Below the pieces are notes generated by a model that had not been told where the DNA came from, did not search any database, and saw nothing but the letters and a program-made list of their open reading frames with translations. A program made the translations under genes and the position numbers. Source: Leifsonia poae (GTDB taxonomy: Bacteria > Actinomycetota > Actinomycetes > Actinomycetales > Microbacteriaceae). Taken from it: a stretch of 33,915 bases of DNA. Every line of letters starts with the position of its first letter. Position 1 is the stretch's first letter. Location: positions 1-33,915 of the forward strand of contig NZ_BSEN01000010.1 in NCBI RefSeq assembly GCF_027921845.1. Direction: 5' to 3'. This document shows positions 7,923 through 16,503 of the stretch, piece by piece.

Positions 7923-8954
7923 ATGTCCGCGCCCGTCAATTCCTCGCTGCCGCTGGGGCGAGTGACCATCAGCGATGTGGCTCGTGAGGCGGGCGTCTCC
8001 ATCCCCACGGTGTCGAAGGTCGTCAACGGCCGCTACGGCGTCGCGCCGGCCACCTCGAAGCGCGTGCTCGACGTCGTGGCCGCTCTCGGCTATGAGACCT
8101 CTCTCGTCGCCAGCAGCCTGCGCCGGCAGCGCACGAACGTCATCGGGATCCTGGTCGCCGAGTTCGAGTCGTTCTCCGTCGAGCTCCTCAAGGGCGCGTC
8201 GACGGCGGCCGCTGACGCGGGCTACGAACTGCTCGCGTATTCCGGGCTCGTCGCCGGCAACAGTCCCGTCGGCTGGGAGCGCCGATCGCTGTCCCGGCTG
8301 GCCGGCACCCTCATCGACGGCGCCATCATCGTGACGCCGACCGTGCTGATCCCCACGAGCTCCATCCCCGTCGTCGCGATCGATCCGCACACCGGGCAGG
8401 GCGGCCCGTCGACGATCGACTCCGACAATCTCGGCGGAGCACGCGTGGCGACCCGCCACCTCATCGAGCTGGGGCACCGTCGCATCGCGCACATCAGGGG
8501 CCGTCGCGATCTCGCATCCGCCCAGCTGCGCGAATCGGGGTATCGCGATTCGCTCGCCGAGGCCGGCATCCCGTTCGACCCCGCCCTGGTCGTCGACGGC
8601 GGCTACCAGACCGTCCAGACCGCGGAGGCCGCCCGCGAGCTGCTCACCCGTGCCGATCGGCCGACGGCCGTCTTCGCCGCGAACGACATGTCGGCGCTCG
8701 GCGTCATCCGGGCGGCGGACGAGCTCGGGCTGCGGGTGCCGGACGACCTGTCGATCGTCGGCTTCGACGACATCCCCGAGGCGAGGACGTCGACGCCCCC
8801 GCTGACCACCCTCGCCCAGCCGCTGCACGACATCGGCGCGCAGGCCCTGCAGATGCTCATCGAGCTGCTCGACGGCCGCGATGTCCCGAGCCGGGTGCAC
8901 CTCCCCGCCGAGCTGGTCGTCCGCGGCAGCACCGGCCCGGCACCGGTCCGCTGA
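7923..8954 (+). CDS. LacI family regulator of the xylan block
   Basis: A 343 aa repressor. An N-terminal helix-turn-helix (VTISDVAREAGVSIPTVSKVVNG, residues about 14-36) and hinge helix (LVASSLRRQ) precede a periplasmic-binding-protein-like sensor domain. The sensor domain ends in the usual IVGFDDIPEARTSTPPLTTLAQP segment. ATG 7923 is chosen because the HTH begins just after it and a -10 box lies six bases upstream. It is divergent from the sugar ABC operon and 20 bases ahead of the GH10 gene, so it is expected to control both its own message and the transporter through the palindromic array at 7815-7872. The inducer is likely xylose or a xylo-oligosaccharide, by context only. Confidence 0.93.
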   Translation: MSAPVNSSLPLGRVTISDVAREAGVSIPTVSKVVNGRYGVAPATSKRVLDVVAALGYETSLVASSLRRQRTNVIGILVAEFESFSVELLKGASTAAADAGYELLAYSGLVAGNSPVGWERRSLSRLAGTLIDGAIIVTPTVLIPTSSIPVVAIDPHTGQGGPSTIDSDNLGGARVATRHLIELGHRRIAHIRGRRDLASAQLRESGYRDSLAEAGIPFDPALVVDGGYQTVQTAEAARELLTRADRPTAVFAANDMSALGVIRAADELGLRVPDDLSIVGFDDIPEARTSTPPLTTLAQPLHDIGAQALQMLIELLDGRDVPSRVHLPAELVVRGSTGPAPVR

Positions 8955-8974
8955 GCAGGAAGCCCTCCGCACGC

Positions 8975-10240
8975 ATGCAGAAGGTCACGCTCGGCGCACG
9001 CTCGGCGCCGGCGAACAGGCTCTGCGAGAACGTCATCACGGTCACGGATCCCGCGGGTTCGCCGTTGCCCGGCACCGAGGTGGTCGTCGCGCAGACCGCG
9101 CACGCCTTCCGTTTCGGGAACATCGGTTTCGACTTCATCGCGGCAGCGAACGGCGAACCCGACGACCTCGGCACTCCGGAGCTGGCCGAGCTCTTCGTCG
9201 ACGTCTTCAACACCGCCACCCTGCCGTTCTACTGGGGCCGCTTCGAGGCGGTGCGGGGCAGGCCGGACACGGCGCGGCTGGTGCAGACGGCACGCTGGTT
9301 CCGTGAGCGCGGCGTCGAACTGAAGGGTCATCCGCTCGTCTGGCACACCGTGCAGCCCGACTGGCTGCTCGGACTGCCGCTCGACGAGGTCGAGAGCCTG
9401 CAGCGCGAGCGCATCCGTCGCGAGGTGGGCGGCTTCGCCGGCCTCATCGACACCTGGGACGCGATCAACGAGGTCGTCATCATGCCGGTGTTCGACAACG
9501 GCGACAACGCGATCACCCCGCTCGCCCGCGCGAAGGGGCGCATCCCGATGATCCGGATGGCGTTCGAGGAGGCGCGCGCTGCGAATCCGGCGGCGCGCCT
9601 CGTGCTCAACGACTTCGACCTGTCGAACGCCTACGAGTGCCTGATCGAGGAAGTGCTCGAGGCGGGCATCCGGATCGACGCCATCGGGCTGCAGACGCAC
9701 ATGCACCAGGGCTACCGGGGCGAAGACGAGGTTCTCGGTGTCGTGGACCGGTTCGCCCGGTACGGTCTGCCGCTGCAGCTGACCGAGACCTCGCTCGTCT
9801 CCGGCGAGCTGATGCCTGCGCACATCGTCGACCTGAACGATTACCAGGTCGAGCAGTGGCCATCCACCCCCGACGGCGAGGCCCGTCAGGCCGACGAACT
9901 CGAGCGGCACTACCGCTCGCTCGTCGGGCATCCCGCCGTCGAGGCCATCACCTACTGGGGCATCACCGACGTCGGCGCGTGGCTGGGCGCTCCGATCGGG
10001 CTGGTGCGCGCCGACGGAACACCGAAGCCCGGCTATCACGCGCTGCGCCGGCTCGTGAAGGACGAGTGGTGGATGTCGCCGACCACCGCCATGACGGACG
10101 ACGACGGCCGGATCGCGGTCGCCGGTTTCGCGGGCGACTACGAGGTGCGTGCCGGCATCGGATCGGGCGCGTTCACGCTGGGGAGCGAGCGGGAGCCGCT
10201 CGCCAACACCGGCGATCGCCGGGTCGGCCTCCGGGCGTGA
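8975..10240 (+). CDS. Endo-1,4-beta-xylanase, GH10, cytoplasmic
   Basis: A 421 aa retaining GH10 xylanase without a signal peptide. A short N-terminal beta region (FRFGNIGFDF) leads into the (beta/alpha)8 barrel, which carries KGHPLVWH (about 117-124), the acid/base Glu166 in WDAINEVV, GLQTHMHQ (about 238-245), the nucleophile Glu271 in LTETSL and TYWGITDVGAW (about 326-336). About 60 residues after KPGYHALRRL form a C-terminal beta extension (GRIAVAGFAGDYEV). An AGGAAG motif lies 12 bases before the ATG, and the gene is 20 bases after the LacI gene, so they are probably co-transcribed. Absence of a secretion signal suggests it trims imported xylo-oligosaccharides or aryl-xylosides rather than xylan. 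Confidence 0.93.
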   Translation: MQKVTLGARSAPANRLCENVITVTDPAGSPLPGTEVVVAQTAHAFRFGNIGFDFIAAANGEPDDLGTPELAELFVDVFNTATLPFYWGRFEAVRGRPDTARLVQTARWFRERGVELKGHPLVWHTVQPDWLLGLPLDEVESLQRERIRREVGGFAGLIDTWDAINEVVIMPVFDNGDNAITPLARAKGRIPMIRMAFEEARAANPAARLVLNDFDLSNAYECLIEEVLEAGIRIDAIGLQTHMHQGYRGEDEVLGVVDRFARYGLPLQLTETSLVSGELMPAHIVDLNDYQVEQWPSTPDGEARQADELERHYRSLVGHPAVEAITYWGITDVGAWLGAPIGLVRADGTPKPGYHALRRLVKDEWWMSPTTAMTDDDGRIAVAGFAGDYEVRAGIGSGAFTLGSEREPLANTGDRRVGLRA

Positions 10241-10264
10241 CGACCGGCATCGCCGACTGATCGC

Positions 10265-11458
10265 TCACGGGGCGGTCGGCGTCCATGAGCTTCCTTCGGC
10301 GGCACTGCGCTCGACGGCCGCGAGCACGCGCTGAACGTGGAGCCCGTCGTCGAACGACGGCTCAGGGTCGGAGCCGGAGGTGATGGCTCCGACGAAGTCG
10401 ACCACCTCGTGCGAGAACGCGTGCTCGTAGCCGATCGCGTGCCCGGTCGGCCACCAGTTGGCCATGTACGGATGCTCGGGCTCGGTCACGATGATGCGGG
10501 TGAACCCCTGCTCCCCCGCCGGCGCGGTCGCGTCGTAGAACTGCAGTTCGTTCATCGCCTCGAGGTCGAAGGCGATCGCGCCGCGGGAGCCGCTCAGCTC
10601 GACGCGCAGCGCGTTCTTGCGTCCGGTCGCGTAGCGCGTCGCCTCGAACGATCCGACGGCGCGATCGGCGCGGCCGCCCGCGAGCCGCGCGGTGAACCAC
10701 GCCGCATCGTCCACCGTGACGCGCCCGCGCTCCTCCGACGCGGTTCCGGAGAGCCCGACGGTCTCCCCGAGCAGCGGGCGCTCGGTGACGAAGGTCTCGA
10801 GCGTCCCGCTCACGGTGGCCAGCCGCGAACCGGTGAGATGCTCGACCAGGTCGATCGCGTGCGCGCCGATGTCGCCGAGCGCACCCGAGCCGGCGAGCGT
10901 CTTGTCGAGCCGCCAGGTCATCGGGCCGTCCTCGTCGGTGAGCCAGTCCTGCAGATACACCGCACGCACCTGCCGGATGTCGCCGAGGCGGCCATCCTGA
11001 ACGAGCTTCCTGGCGAAGCCGATCGCTGGAACGCGGCGGTAGCTGAAGCCGACCATCGACCGGATGCCCCTGGCTCGCGCGGCGTCCGCGGCCTCCGCCA
11101 TGCGCTCAGCCTCGTCGACGGAGTTGGCGAGCGGTTTCTCGCACAGCACGTGCTTGCCCGCTTCGAGGGCAGCGATCGCGATCTCCGCATGGGAGTCGCC
11201 CGGAGTGCAGATGTCGACGATGTCGATGTCCGGATCCTCGATGACGCGCCGCCAGTCGGTCTCCGCGCGCTCCCAGCCGAATCGCGCCCGCGCATCCTCG
11301 ACGCGCTCGGCGTCCCGGCCGACGATCGTGCGCATCACGGGCACGGCGTCGAGGTCGAAGAACCGCGGGGCCACCCGCCAGCCCTGCGAGTGGGCGGCTC
11401 CCATGAATCCGTAGCCCACCATCGCGACCCCGAGGGTCGGCTTCGTCGTGCGGTTCAT
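10265..11458 (-). CDS. Gfo/Idh/MocA family oxidoreductase
   Basis: A 397 aa NAD(P)-dependent sugar or polyol dehydrogenase of unknown substrate. The Rossmann domain has VGYGFMGAAHSQGWR near the N-terminus and CEKPLAN at about 115. The C-terminal domain has the GSGALGDIGAHAIDLVEHL segment, whose Asp and His are the usual active-site residues. AGGAG lies six bases upstream of the ATG and a TTGCGC-N18-TACGGT promoter precedes it. It converges with the GH10 gene (24 bases apart) and diverges from xylA. By position it may act on a xylan- or plant-derived sugar, but nothing in the sequence names the substrate. Confidence 0.9.
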   Translation of the reverse strand: MNRTTKPTLGVAMVGYGFMGAAHSQGWRVAPRFFDLDAVPVMRTIVGRDAERVEDARARFGWERAETDWRRVIEDPDIDIVDICTPGDSHAEIAIAALEAGKHVLCEKPLANSVDEAERMAEAADAARARGIRSMVGFSYRRVPAIGFARKLVQDGRLGDIRQVRAVYLQDWLTDEDGPMTWRLDKTLAGSGALGDIGAHAIDLVEHLTGSRLATVSGTLETFVTERPLLGETVGLSGTASEERGRVTVDDAAWFTARLAGGRADRAVGSFEATRYATGRKNALRVELSGSRGAIAFDLEAMNELQFYDATAPAGEQGFTRIIVTEPEHPYMANWWPTGHAIGYEHAFSHEVVDFVGAITSGSDPEPSFDDGLHVQRVLAAVERSAAEGSSWTPTAP

Positions 11459-11490
11459 GTGATGCTCCTTCGCAGTCGTCGGCGGTCTGC

Positions 11491-11520
11491 ACCGTAGCCT
11501 CGCCCCGCGAAGCCGCGCAA
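11491..11520 (-). promoter_or_regulatory. Promoter of the Gfo/Idh/MocA gene at 10265-11458
   Basis: On the minus strand TTGCGC (11515-11520), an 18-base spacer and TACGGT (11491-11496) make a reasonable sigma-70 type promoter. It lies about 30 bases before the AGGAG ribosome site. Confidence 0.5.
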
Positions 11521-11566
11521 GTCGGCCGGGCTGTGCGCGTGCTCCGGGCCGCGCCCAACCGCTGGC

Positions 11567-11692
11567 ACGCGAGTCGGGGATTAATCACGCCGATCGGCGG
11601 ATTCGCGTGCTTAATCCCCGACTCGACGAGGTGGGCGAGCACGCGCGACCCGCGCTGAGACGCGAGTCGGGGATGAGTCGCGCCGATCGGGG
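11567..11692. repeat. Repeated hairpin element between divergent genes
   Basis: A 33-base unit starting ACGCGAGTCGGGGAT occurs at 11567-11599 and again at 11660-11692 with four mismatches. Each unit contains CGCCGATCGG(C/G)G, a perfect 12-base palindrome in the first copy. The first unit also folds with downstream DNA: 11570-11590 pairs with 11605-11625 over 21 bases with one mismatch. It fills most of the 316-base gap between the Gfo/Idh/MocA gene and xylA. As it lies between divergent genes it is not an ordinary terminator. A dispersed REP-like repeat is possible. Confidence 0.7.
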
Positions 11693-11733
11693 TTTCGGAA
11701 TGGGCGCTCACCTGATAAGTTGATTCACGCAAC
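11693..11733 (+). promoter_or_regulatory. Candidate xylA promoter with overlapping operator
   Basis: TTTCGG (11693-11698), a 17-base spacer and TAAGTT (11716-11721) form a plausible promoter. GTTG-N7-CAAC (11719-11733) overlaps the -10 box and start site, inside a local AT-rich patch, and is a good position for a repressor. The ROK protein at 35-1225 is a candidate binder, by inference. Confidence 0.4.
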
Positions 11734-11774
11734 AAATCATCGCTGCATTCACCAACGCCGCTGAAGGAACACCC

Positions 11775-12968
11775 ATGACTACGACACCGACCCGCGCCGA
11801 CAAGTTCTCGTTCGGACTCTGGACCATCGGATACAACGGCACCGACCCGTTCGGTGGCCCCACCCGCCCCCAGCTCGACGTGGTCGAGGCCGTCACCAAG
11901 CTCAACGAGCTGGGCGCATACGGTCTGACCTTCCACGACGACGATCTCTTCGCGTTCGGCTCCACCGACGCCGAGCGGCAGAAGCAGATCGACCGCCTCA
12001 AGCAGGTCCTCAGCGACACCGGCGTCATCGTGCCGATGGTCACCACGAACCTGTTCAGCGCCCCGGTCTTCAAAGACGGCGGGTTCACCTCGAACGACCG
12101 CGCCGTCCGCCGGTTCGCCCTGCGCAAGGTGCTCCGCAACCTCGACCTGGCCGCCGAGCTCGGCGCCAAGACGTTCGTGATGTGGGGCGGCCGCGAGGGC
12201 GCCGAGTACGACGCCGCCAAGGACATCCGGGCCGCGCTCGAGCGCTACCGCGAGGCCGTGAACCTGCTCGGCCAGTACGTGACCGACAAAGGCTACGACA
12301 TCAAGTTCGCGATCGAGCCCAAGCCGAACGAGCCCCGCGGCGACATCCTGCTGCCGACCGTCGGCCACGCGCTCGCCTTCATCGAGACGCTCGAGCGTCC
12401 CGAGCTCGTCGGCGTGAACCCGGAGGTCGGGCACGAGCAGATGGCCGGCCTCAACTTTGCCGCCGGCATCGCGCAGGCCCTCTACCAGGGCAAGCTGTTC
12501 CACATCGACCTCAACGGCCAGCGCGGCATCAAGTACGACCAGGACCTCGTGTTCGGCCACGGCGACCTGCAGAACGCGTTCGCCCTCGTCGACCTGCTCG
12601 AGAACGGGGGCCCCAACGGCGGCCCGTCGTACGAGGGTCCGCGTCACTTCGACTACAAGCCGTCGCGCACCGAGGACATCACCGGCGTGTGGGACTCCGC
12701 CGCGGCCAACATGCGCACCTACCTGCTGCTCAAGGAGCGTGCGCAGGCGTTCCGCGCCGACCCCGAGGTGCAGGAGGCTCTCGAGGCGTCGCGCGTCACC
12801 CAGCTGTCGGTGAACACGCTGAACGACGGCGAGAGCTACGACGACCTGCTGGCCGACACCTCGGCCTACGAGGAGTTCGACGCCGACGCGTACTTCGGCG
12901 GCAAGGGCTTCGGCTTCGTGCGCCTGCAGCAGCTTGCCCTCGAGCACCTCATCGGCGCCCGCGGCTGA
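11775..12968 (+). CDS. xylA: Xylose isomerase
   Basis: A 397 aa actinobacterial-type (class I, short) xylose isomerase that converts D-xylose to D-xylulose in the cytoplasm. The active site is intact: His54 and Asp57 in TFHDDD, Glu181 and Lys183 in [11 protein letters not shown], Glu217 and His220 in NPEVGHEQ, Asp245 in HIDLNGQ, Asp255 and Asp257 in [12 protein letters not shown], and Asp293 in HFDYKPSR. These supply both metal sites and the base pair that opens the ring. AAGGAA precedes the ATG. It is followed after a 123-base gap, containing a large hairpin, by xylB. Confidence 0.98.
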   Translation: MTTTPTRADKFSFGLWTIGYNGTDPFGGPTRPQLDVVEAVTKLNELGAYGLTFHDDDLFAFGSTDAERQKQIDRLKQVLSDTGVIVPMVTTNLFSAPVFKDGGFTSNDRAVRRFALRKVLRNLDLAAELGAKTFVMWGGREGAEYDAAKDIRAALERYREAVNLLGQYVTDKGYDIKFAIEPKPNEPRGDILLPTVGHALAFIETLERPELVGVNPEVGHEQMAGLNFAAGIAQALYQGKLFHIDLNGQRGIKYDQDLVFGHGDLQNAFALVDLLENGGPNGGPSYEGPRHFDYKPSRTEDITGVWDSAAANMRTYLLLKERAQAFRADPEVQEALEASRVTQLSVNTLNDGESYDDLLADTSAYEEFDADAYFGGKGFGFVRLQQLALEHLIGARG

Positions 12969-12998
12969 CCCTGCTTTTCCCCTGCTGTTCCCCCTGTC

Positions 12999-13059
12999 GT
13001 TGAGGGGCGGCGAACGCACCTTCCACCGGAGTGATCCGGTGCGTTCGCCGCCCCTCGAC
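12999..13059 (+). terminator. Large hairpin between xylA and xylB
   Basis: Arms 12999-13020 and 13038-13059 pair over 22 bases with one G-T wobble. The loop region can form a second stem (CACCGGA-GTGA-TCCGGTG, 13024-13041) that competes with the top of the first. No T run follows. It may be a partial terminator, an RNA-processing site or an mRNA stabiliser that makes xylA more abundant than xylB. Confidence 0.6.
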
Positions 13060-13091
13060 GACGCTTCTTCGATCCTGAGGAGTGAGCCCCG

Positions 13092-14549
13092 ATGACACTC
13101 GTGGCCGGAGTCGACTCGTCGACCCAGAGTTGCAAGGTGGTCGTGCGCGACCTCGAGACCGGCGCGCTGGTGCGCTCGGGGCGCGCCGCGCATCCGGACG
13201 GCACGGAGGTCGCTCCGTCGGCGTGGTGGGACGCCCTGCAGTCCGCGATCGCGGCGGCCGGCGGCCTCGACGACGTCGCAGCGATCTCGATCGCCGGGCA
13301 GCAGCACGGCATGGTCGTGCTGGATGCGGAGGGTCGCGTCATCCGCGACGCCCTGCTCTGGAACGACACGCGCAGCGCCCAGGCCGCGCTCGACCTCATC
13401 GACGCGGTGGGAGCATCCGACTACGCCCGACGTGTCGGTGTGGTGCCGGTGGCCTCGTTCACCGCGACCAAGCTCCGCTGGCTCCGGGATGCGGAACCGG
13501 CGAACGCGGCGAAGGTGGCGGCCGTCGCACTCCCCCACGACTGGCTCACCTGGCGACTGCTCGGCTACGGTCCGGCGGACGAGAGCCCGCTCGGTCCCGA
13601 CCTCGAAGCGCTGACGACCGACCGCTCCGACGCGAGCGGCACGGCCTACTGGAGCGCCGTGTCGGGCGCGTACGACGCCGAGCTGTTCGAGCTGGCGCTC
13701 GGGCGCGCCCGGCGAGAGGCCCGGGCCGCCGCCGACGACAACGGCACCGACGGCACCGACGACGCGCCCGTCGTGCTGCCGCGCGTGCTCGGCCCGTCGG
13801 AGGCCGCCGGCCGGACACCCGACGGCGTGCTCGTCGGCCCCGGCGCCGGCGACAACGCGGGTGCGGCTCTCGGGCTCGGTGCGGCCGACGGCGACGTCGT
13901 GGTGTCGATCGGCACCAGCGGAACGGTCTTCGCCGTCACCGATGCACCCGTCGCCGACAGCTCGGGAACGGTCGCCGGCTTCGCCGACGCCAGCGGTCTC
14001 AGCCTCCCCCTCATCGCGACGCTCAACGCTGCGCGCGTGCTCAGCTCGATCGCCGACCTGCTCTCGCTCGACCACGACGGCCTCGCCGCCCTGGCTCTCG
14101 AGGCCGAGCCCGGCGCCGACGGCGTGGTGCTCGTGCCGTACTTCGAGGGCGAGCGCACGCCCAACCTGCCCGAAGCGACGGCCAGTATCCACGGGCTGAC
14201 GATCGCCTCGACCCGGCCTGCGAACCTCGCGCGCGCCGCCATCGAGGGGATGCTCTGCGGACTCGCCGACGGCCTCGACGCCGTGCGGTCGGTCGGGGTG
14301 AAGGAGCAGCGCATCCTGCTGATCGGCGGCGCCGCGCTCAACCCGGCCGTGCAGATCGTTGCCGCCCAGGTGTTCGACGCACCGATCGTGATCCCAGCGC
14401 CCGGCGAGTACGTCGCCGACGGCGGCGCGGTTCAGGCGGCGTGGGCGCTCACGGGCGAGCGGCCGACGTGGGCGGTCGAGCTCACCACGGAGCTCGCGGT
14501 GGATGTGCGTCCCGTGATCCGCGAGCAGTACGCGGCCGCGCGCGCCTGA
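13092..14549 (+). CDS. xylB: Xylulokinase
   Basis: A 485 aa FGGY-family kinase that phosphorylates D-xylulose to xylulose 5-phosphate with ATP. The N-terminal phosphate-binding segment is [15 protein letters not shown], the substrate loop is [11 protein letters not shown] (about 68-78) with LLWNDTRS after it, and the catalytic base is Asp254 in [11 protein letters not shown]. The ATP site includes [12 protein letters not shown] and [18 protein letters not shown] ribosome site lies nine bases before the ATG. An Asp/Gly/Thr-rich insert ([12 protein letters not shown], about 214-225) is a minor oddity. It follows xylA and ends three bases from the convergent glycerate kinase gene. Confidence 0.96.
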   Translation: MTLVAGVDSSTQSCKVVVRDLETGALVRSGRAAHPDGTEVAPSAWWDALQSAIAAAGGLDDVAAISIAGQQHGMVVLDAEGRVIRDALLWNDTRSAQAALDLIDAVGASDYARRVGVVPVASFTATKLRWLRDAEPANAAKVAAVALPHDWLTWRLLGYGPADESPLGPDLEALTTDRSDASGTAYWSAVSGAYDAELFELALGRARREARAAADDNGTDGTDDAPVVLPRVLGPSEAAGRTPDGVLVGPGAGDNAGAALGLGAADGDVVVSIGTSGTVFAVTDAPVADSSGTVAGFADASGLSLPLIATLNAARVLSSIADLLSLDHDGLAALALEAEPGADGVVLVPYFEGERTPNLPEATASIHGLTIASTRPANLARAAIEGMLCGLADGLDAVRSVGVKEQRILLIGGAALNPAVQIVAAQVFDAPIVIPAPGEYVADGGAVQAAWALTGERPTWAVELTTELAVDVRPVIREQYAAARA

Positions 14550-14552
14550 CGG

Positions 14553-15644
14553 TCAGTCCGAGAATCCGGTAGCGAGGGCGGCGCCGGCCACCCGCGCCCA
14601 GCGCGGCGCGTCGGCGATCGCCGCCGCCGAACCTCCGGCCAGTTCGCTCAGTGAGGCCGTCACGACGAAGGCGTCGGCCGGTGCGTCGATCGCACCCGCG
14701 ACCAGCAGCGCAGGTACCCCTGAGGCTGCAGCCAACCCGGACACGTACTCCGGCACCTTGCCCGCGGCCGACTGCGAATCGAACCGCCCCTCGCCGGTGA
14801 CCACCACATCCGCGTTCGCCACGAGGGCCGGGAGCCCCAACGCCTCCCCCACTGCGGCCGCGCCTGGCGCCAGCGTGGCGCCCCACGCGAGGAGGCCGTA
14901 GCCGGTTCCTCCCGCCGCCCCGGCACCCACCGCATCCGGTCGTCGGCCGACCGCACGTGCGAGACGCGCGAGGCCGGACTCCAGGCCGATCACCTGTGCG
15001 GGGTCCGCGCCCTTCTGCGGCCCGAAGACGGCGGCGGCCCCGGCCGGCCCGAGCAGCGGGTTGGTCACATCGCTCAGGATCCGCACGCCTCCCGGCGGCA
15101 GGGGCGGGAGGCCGCTGAGGTCGGCGCGGGCGAGCGCGCCGAGCCCGCGGTTGCCGAGCCGGATGGGTCGTCCCGAGGCATCCACGAAATGCGCGCCCAG
15201 TGCGGCCAGGGCGCCGACACCCCCGTCGGTGGATGCGCTGCCGCCGATGGCGAGCAGCAAGCGCTGCGCCCCGGCGGCGAGCGCCGCCGCGATAGCCTGC
15301 CCGAATCCGAACGTGTGGGCCTCCAGCGGTGCGAGCACCGGCATCAGCGCCAGGCCGCTGGTCTCGGCGAGCTCGACGACGCCGGTGCCGTCGGGCAGTT
15401 GCAGCCACGACGCCTCGACCTCCGCGCCGTCCGGACCGAGCACGCTCAGCCGGTGGCGCACGGAACCCGGCACGGCCAGCTCGAACGCGTCGAGCGTGCC
15501 CTCACCGCCGTCTGCCATCGGCGCGAGGACCAGCCGGTCGTCGGGCCGAACCGACGCCCAGCCGTCGGCGACCGTCGAGGCGATCGCGGCGGCCGACGCC
15601 GACCCCTTGAACGAGTCGGGTGCGATGACGACGGTGTGCGGCAT
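14553..15644 (-). CDS. Glycerate kinase (GarK/GlxK family)
   Basis: A 363 aa type I glycerate kinase that uses ATP to phosphorylate glycerate, normally at O2 in this family. Signature segments are IAPDSFKGSASA at the N-terminus, APMADGGEGT (about 41-50), AIGGSASTDGGVGAL (about 136-150), SDVTNPLLGPAGAA and TGEGRFDSQSAAGK. It starts at ATG 15644, four bases after the stop of the TIM-barrel isomerase gene, with no strong ribosome site, so it is translated as the last gene of that operon. Its place there suggests that the Gfo/Idh-DUF993-isomerase route produces glycerate. It converges with xylB, three bases apart, and is not likely to be co-regulated with it. Confidence 0.93.
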   Translation of the reverse strand: MPHTVVIAPDSFKGSASAAAIASTVADGWASVRPDDRLVLAPMADGGEGTLDAFELAVPGSVRHRLSVLGPDGAEVEASWLQLPDGTGVVELAETSGLALMPVLAPLEAHTFGFGQAIAAALAAGAQRLLLAIGGSASTDGGVGALAALGAHFVDASGRPIRLGNRGLGALARADLSGLPPLPPGGVRILSDVTNPLLGPAGAAAVFGPQKGADPAQVIGLESGLARLARAVGRRPDAVGAGAAGGTGYGLLAWGATLAPGAAAVGEALGLPALVANADVVVTGEGRFDSQSAAGKVPEYVSGLAAASGVPALLVAGAIDAPADAFVVTASLSELAGGSAAAIADAPRWARVAGAALATGFSD

Positions 15645-15648
15645 GCGA

Positions 15649-16503
15649 CTACAGTGGCACGTTCTCGGCGAACGCCCTCACCGTGCGGTCGACGACGGCC
15701 GCACGGTCGGCGTCCCAGAGCTGCTGGTTGAAGATCTCGACCTCGACGTCGCCGGTGTAACCCGCGTCGGCGACCGCGCGCGTGAGCGAGCCGAAGTCGA
15801 TGTGCCCGTCGCCCATCATGCCGCGCGCGAGCAGGACGTCGGCGGCGAGCGGGGTGACCCAGTCGCACACCTGGTAGCTCGCGATGCGGCCGCCGGCCCC
15901 CGCCCGGGCGATCTGCTCCAGCACCTGGGGATCCCACCACACGTGGAAGGTGTCGACCACCACGCCGACCGACTCCACCGGGAACTGCTCCGCCAGATCG
16001 AGCGCTTGGCCGAGGGTCGAGAGCACGGCCCGGTCGGCGGCGTACATGGGATGCAGCGCCTCCAGTGCGAGAGTCACCCCGGCGGCGCGCGCGGCCGGCT
16101 CCAGCTCGCCGATCGCGTCGCGCACGCGCTCGCGGGCCCCGACGATGTCGGTCGACCCTTCGGGAAGACCGCCGGCGACGAGCACCAGCACAGCGACCGA
16201 TCCCGGCGCACCGGCGGCAGCGAGCGTCGCCGTCTCCTCGATCGCGCGGCGGTTGTCGTCGATCGAGGCGCGGCGCTCCGGTCCCTCCACAGCGGTGAAG
16301 AAGCCCGACCGGCAATGGCTCGAGACGCGCAGCCCGGAGTCCGCGACCCGCGCGGCCGCCTCGGCGAGTCCGACCTCGGCCACCGGCTCCCGCCAGAGCC
16401 CGATGCTCTGCACGCCGGCGTCGCGGGTCAGCCGCAGCGCCTCGTCGAGGCCGGCGTACTTGATCGTCGCCTGATTGATCGAGAGACGAGGATGCGCGGT
16501 CAT
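15649..16503 (-). CDS. TIM-barrel sugar isomerase/epimerase (AP endonuclease 2-like)
   Basis: A 284 aa protein of the xylose-isomerase-like TIM-barrel family. Likely metal ligands are Glu in LALEALHPMYA, Asp in VVVDTFHVWW, the His/Asp segment GDGHIDFGSL and Glu in VEVEIFNQQLW. This set is typical of sugar isomerases, epimerases and related lyases. The ATG at 16501-16503 overlaps the TGA of the DUF993 gene as ATGA, with GAGG just upstream, which fixes the start. It lies between the DUF993 gene and glycerate kinase. Relatives next to Gfo/Idh/MocA enzymes often act on 3-keto sugars, but the actual reaction here is unknown. Confidence 0.88.
   Translation of the reverse strand: MTAHPRLSINQATIKYAGLDEALRLTRDAGVQSIGLWREPVAEVGLAEAAARVADSGLRVSSHCRSGFFTAVEGPERRASIDDNRRAIEETATLAAAGAPGSVAVLVLVAGGLPEGSTDIVGARERVRDAIGELEPAARAAGVTLALEALHPMYAADRAVLSTLGQALDLAEQFPVESVGVVVDTFHVWWDPQVLEQIARAGAGGRIASYQVCDWVTPLAADVLLARGMMGDGHIDFGSLTRAVADAGYTGDVEVEIFNQQLWDADRAAVVDRTVRAFAENVPL

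Noticed and set aside
11567-11692. CRISPR-like array
   Set aside because: Only two direct copies, degenerate and partly inverted, no regular spacers and no cas genes.
11106-14192. Very long open frame on the minus strand (over 1000 codons) opposite xylA and xylB
   Set aside because: It is the antisense of two enzyme genes with intact active sites and of intergenic repeats; its composition is Arg/Gly/Glu/Val-rich without any domain. High GC makes such frames common.
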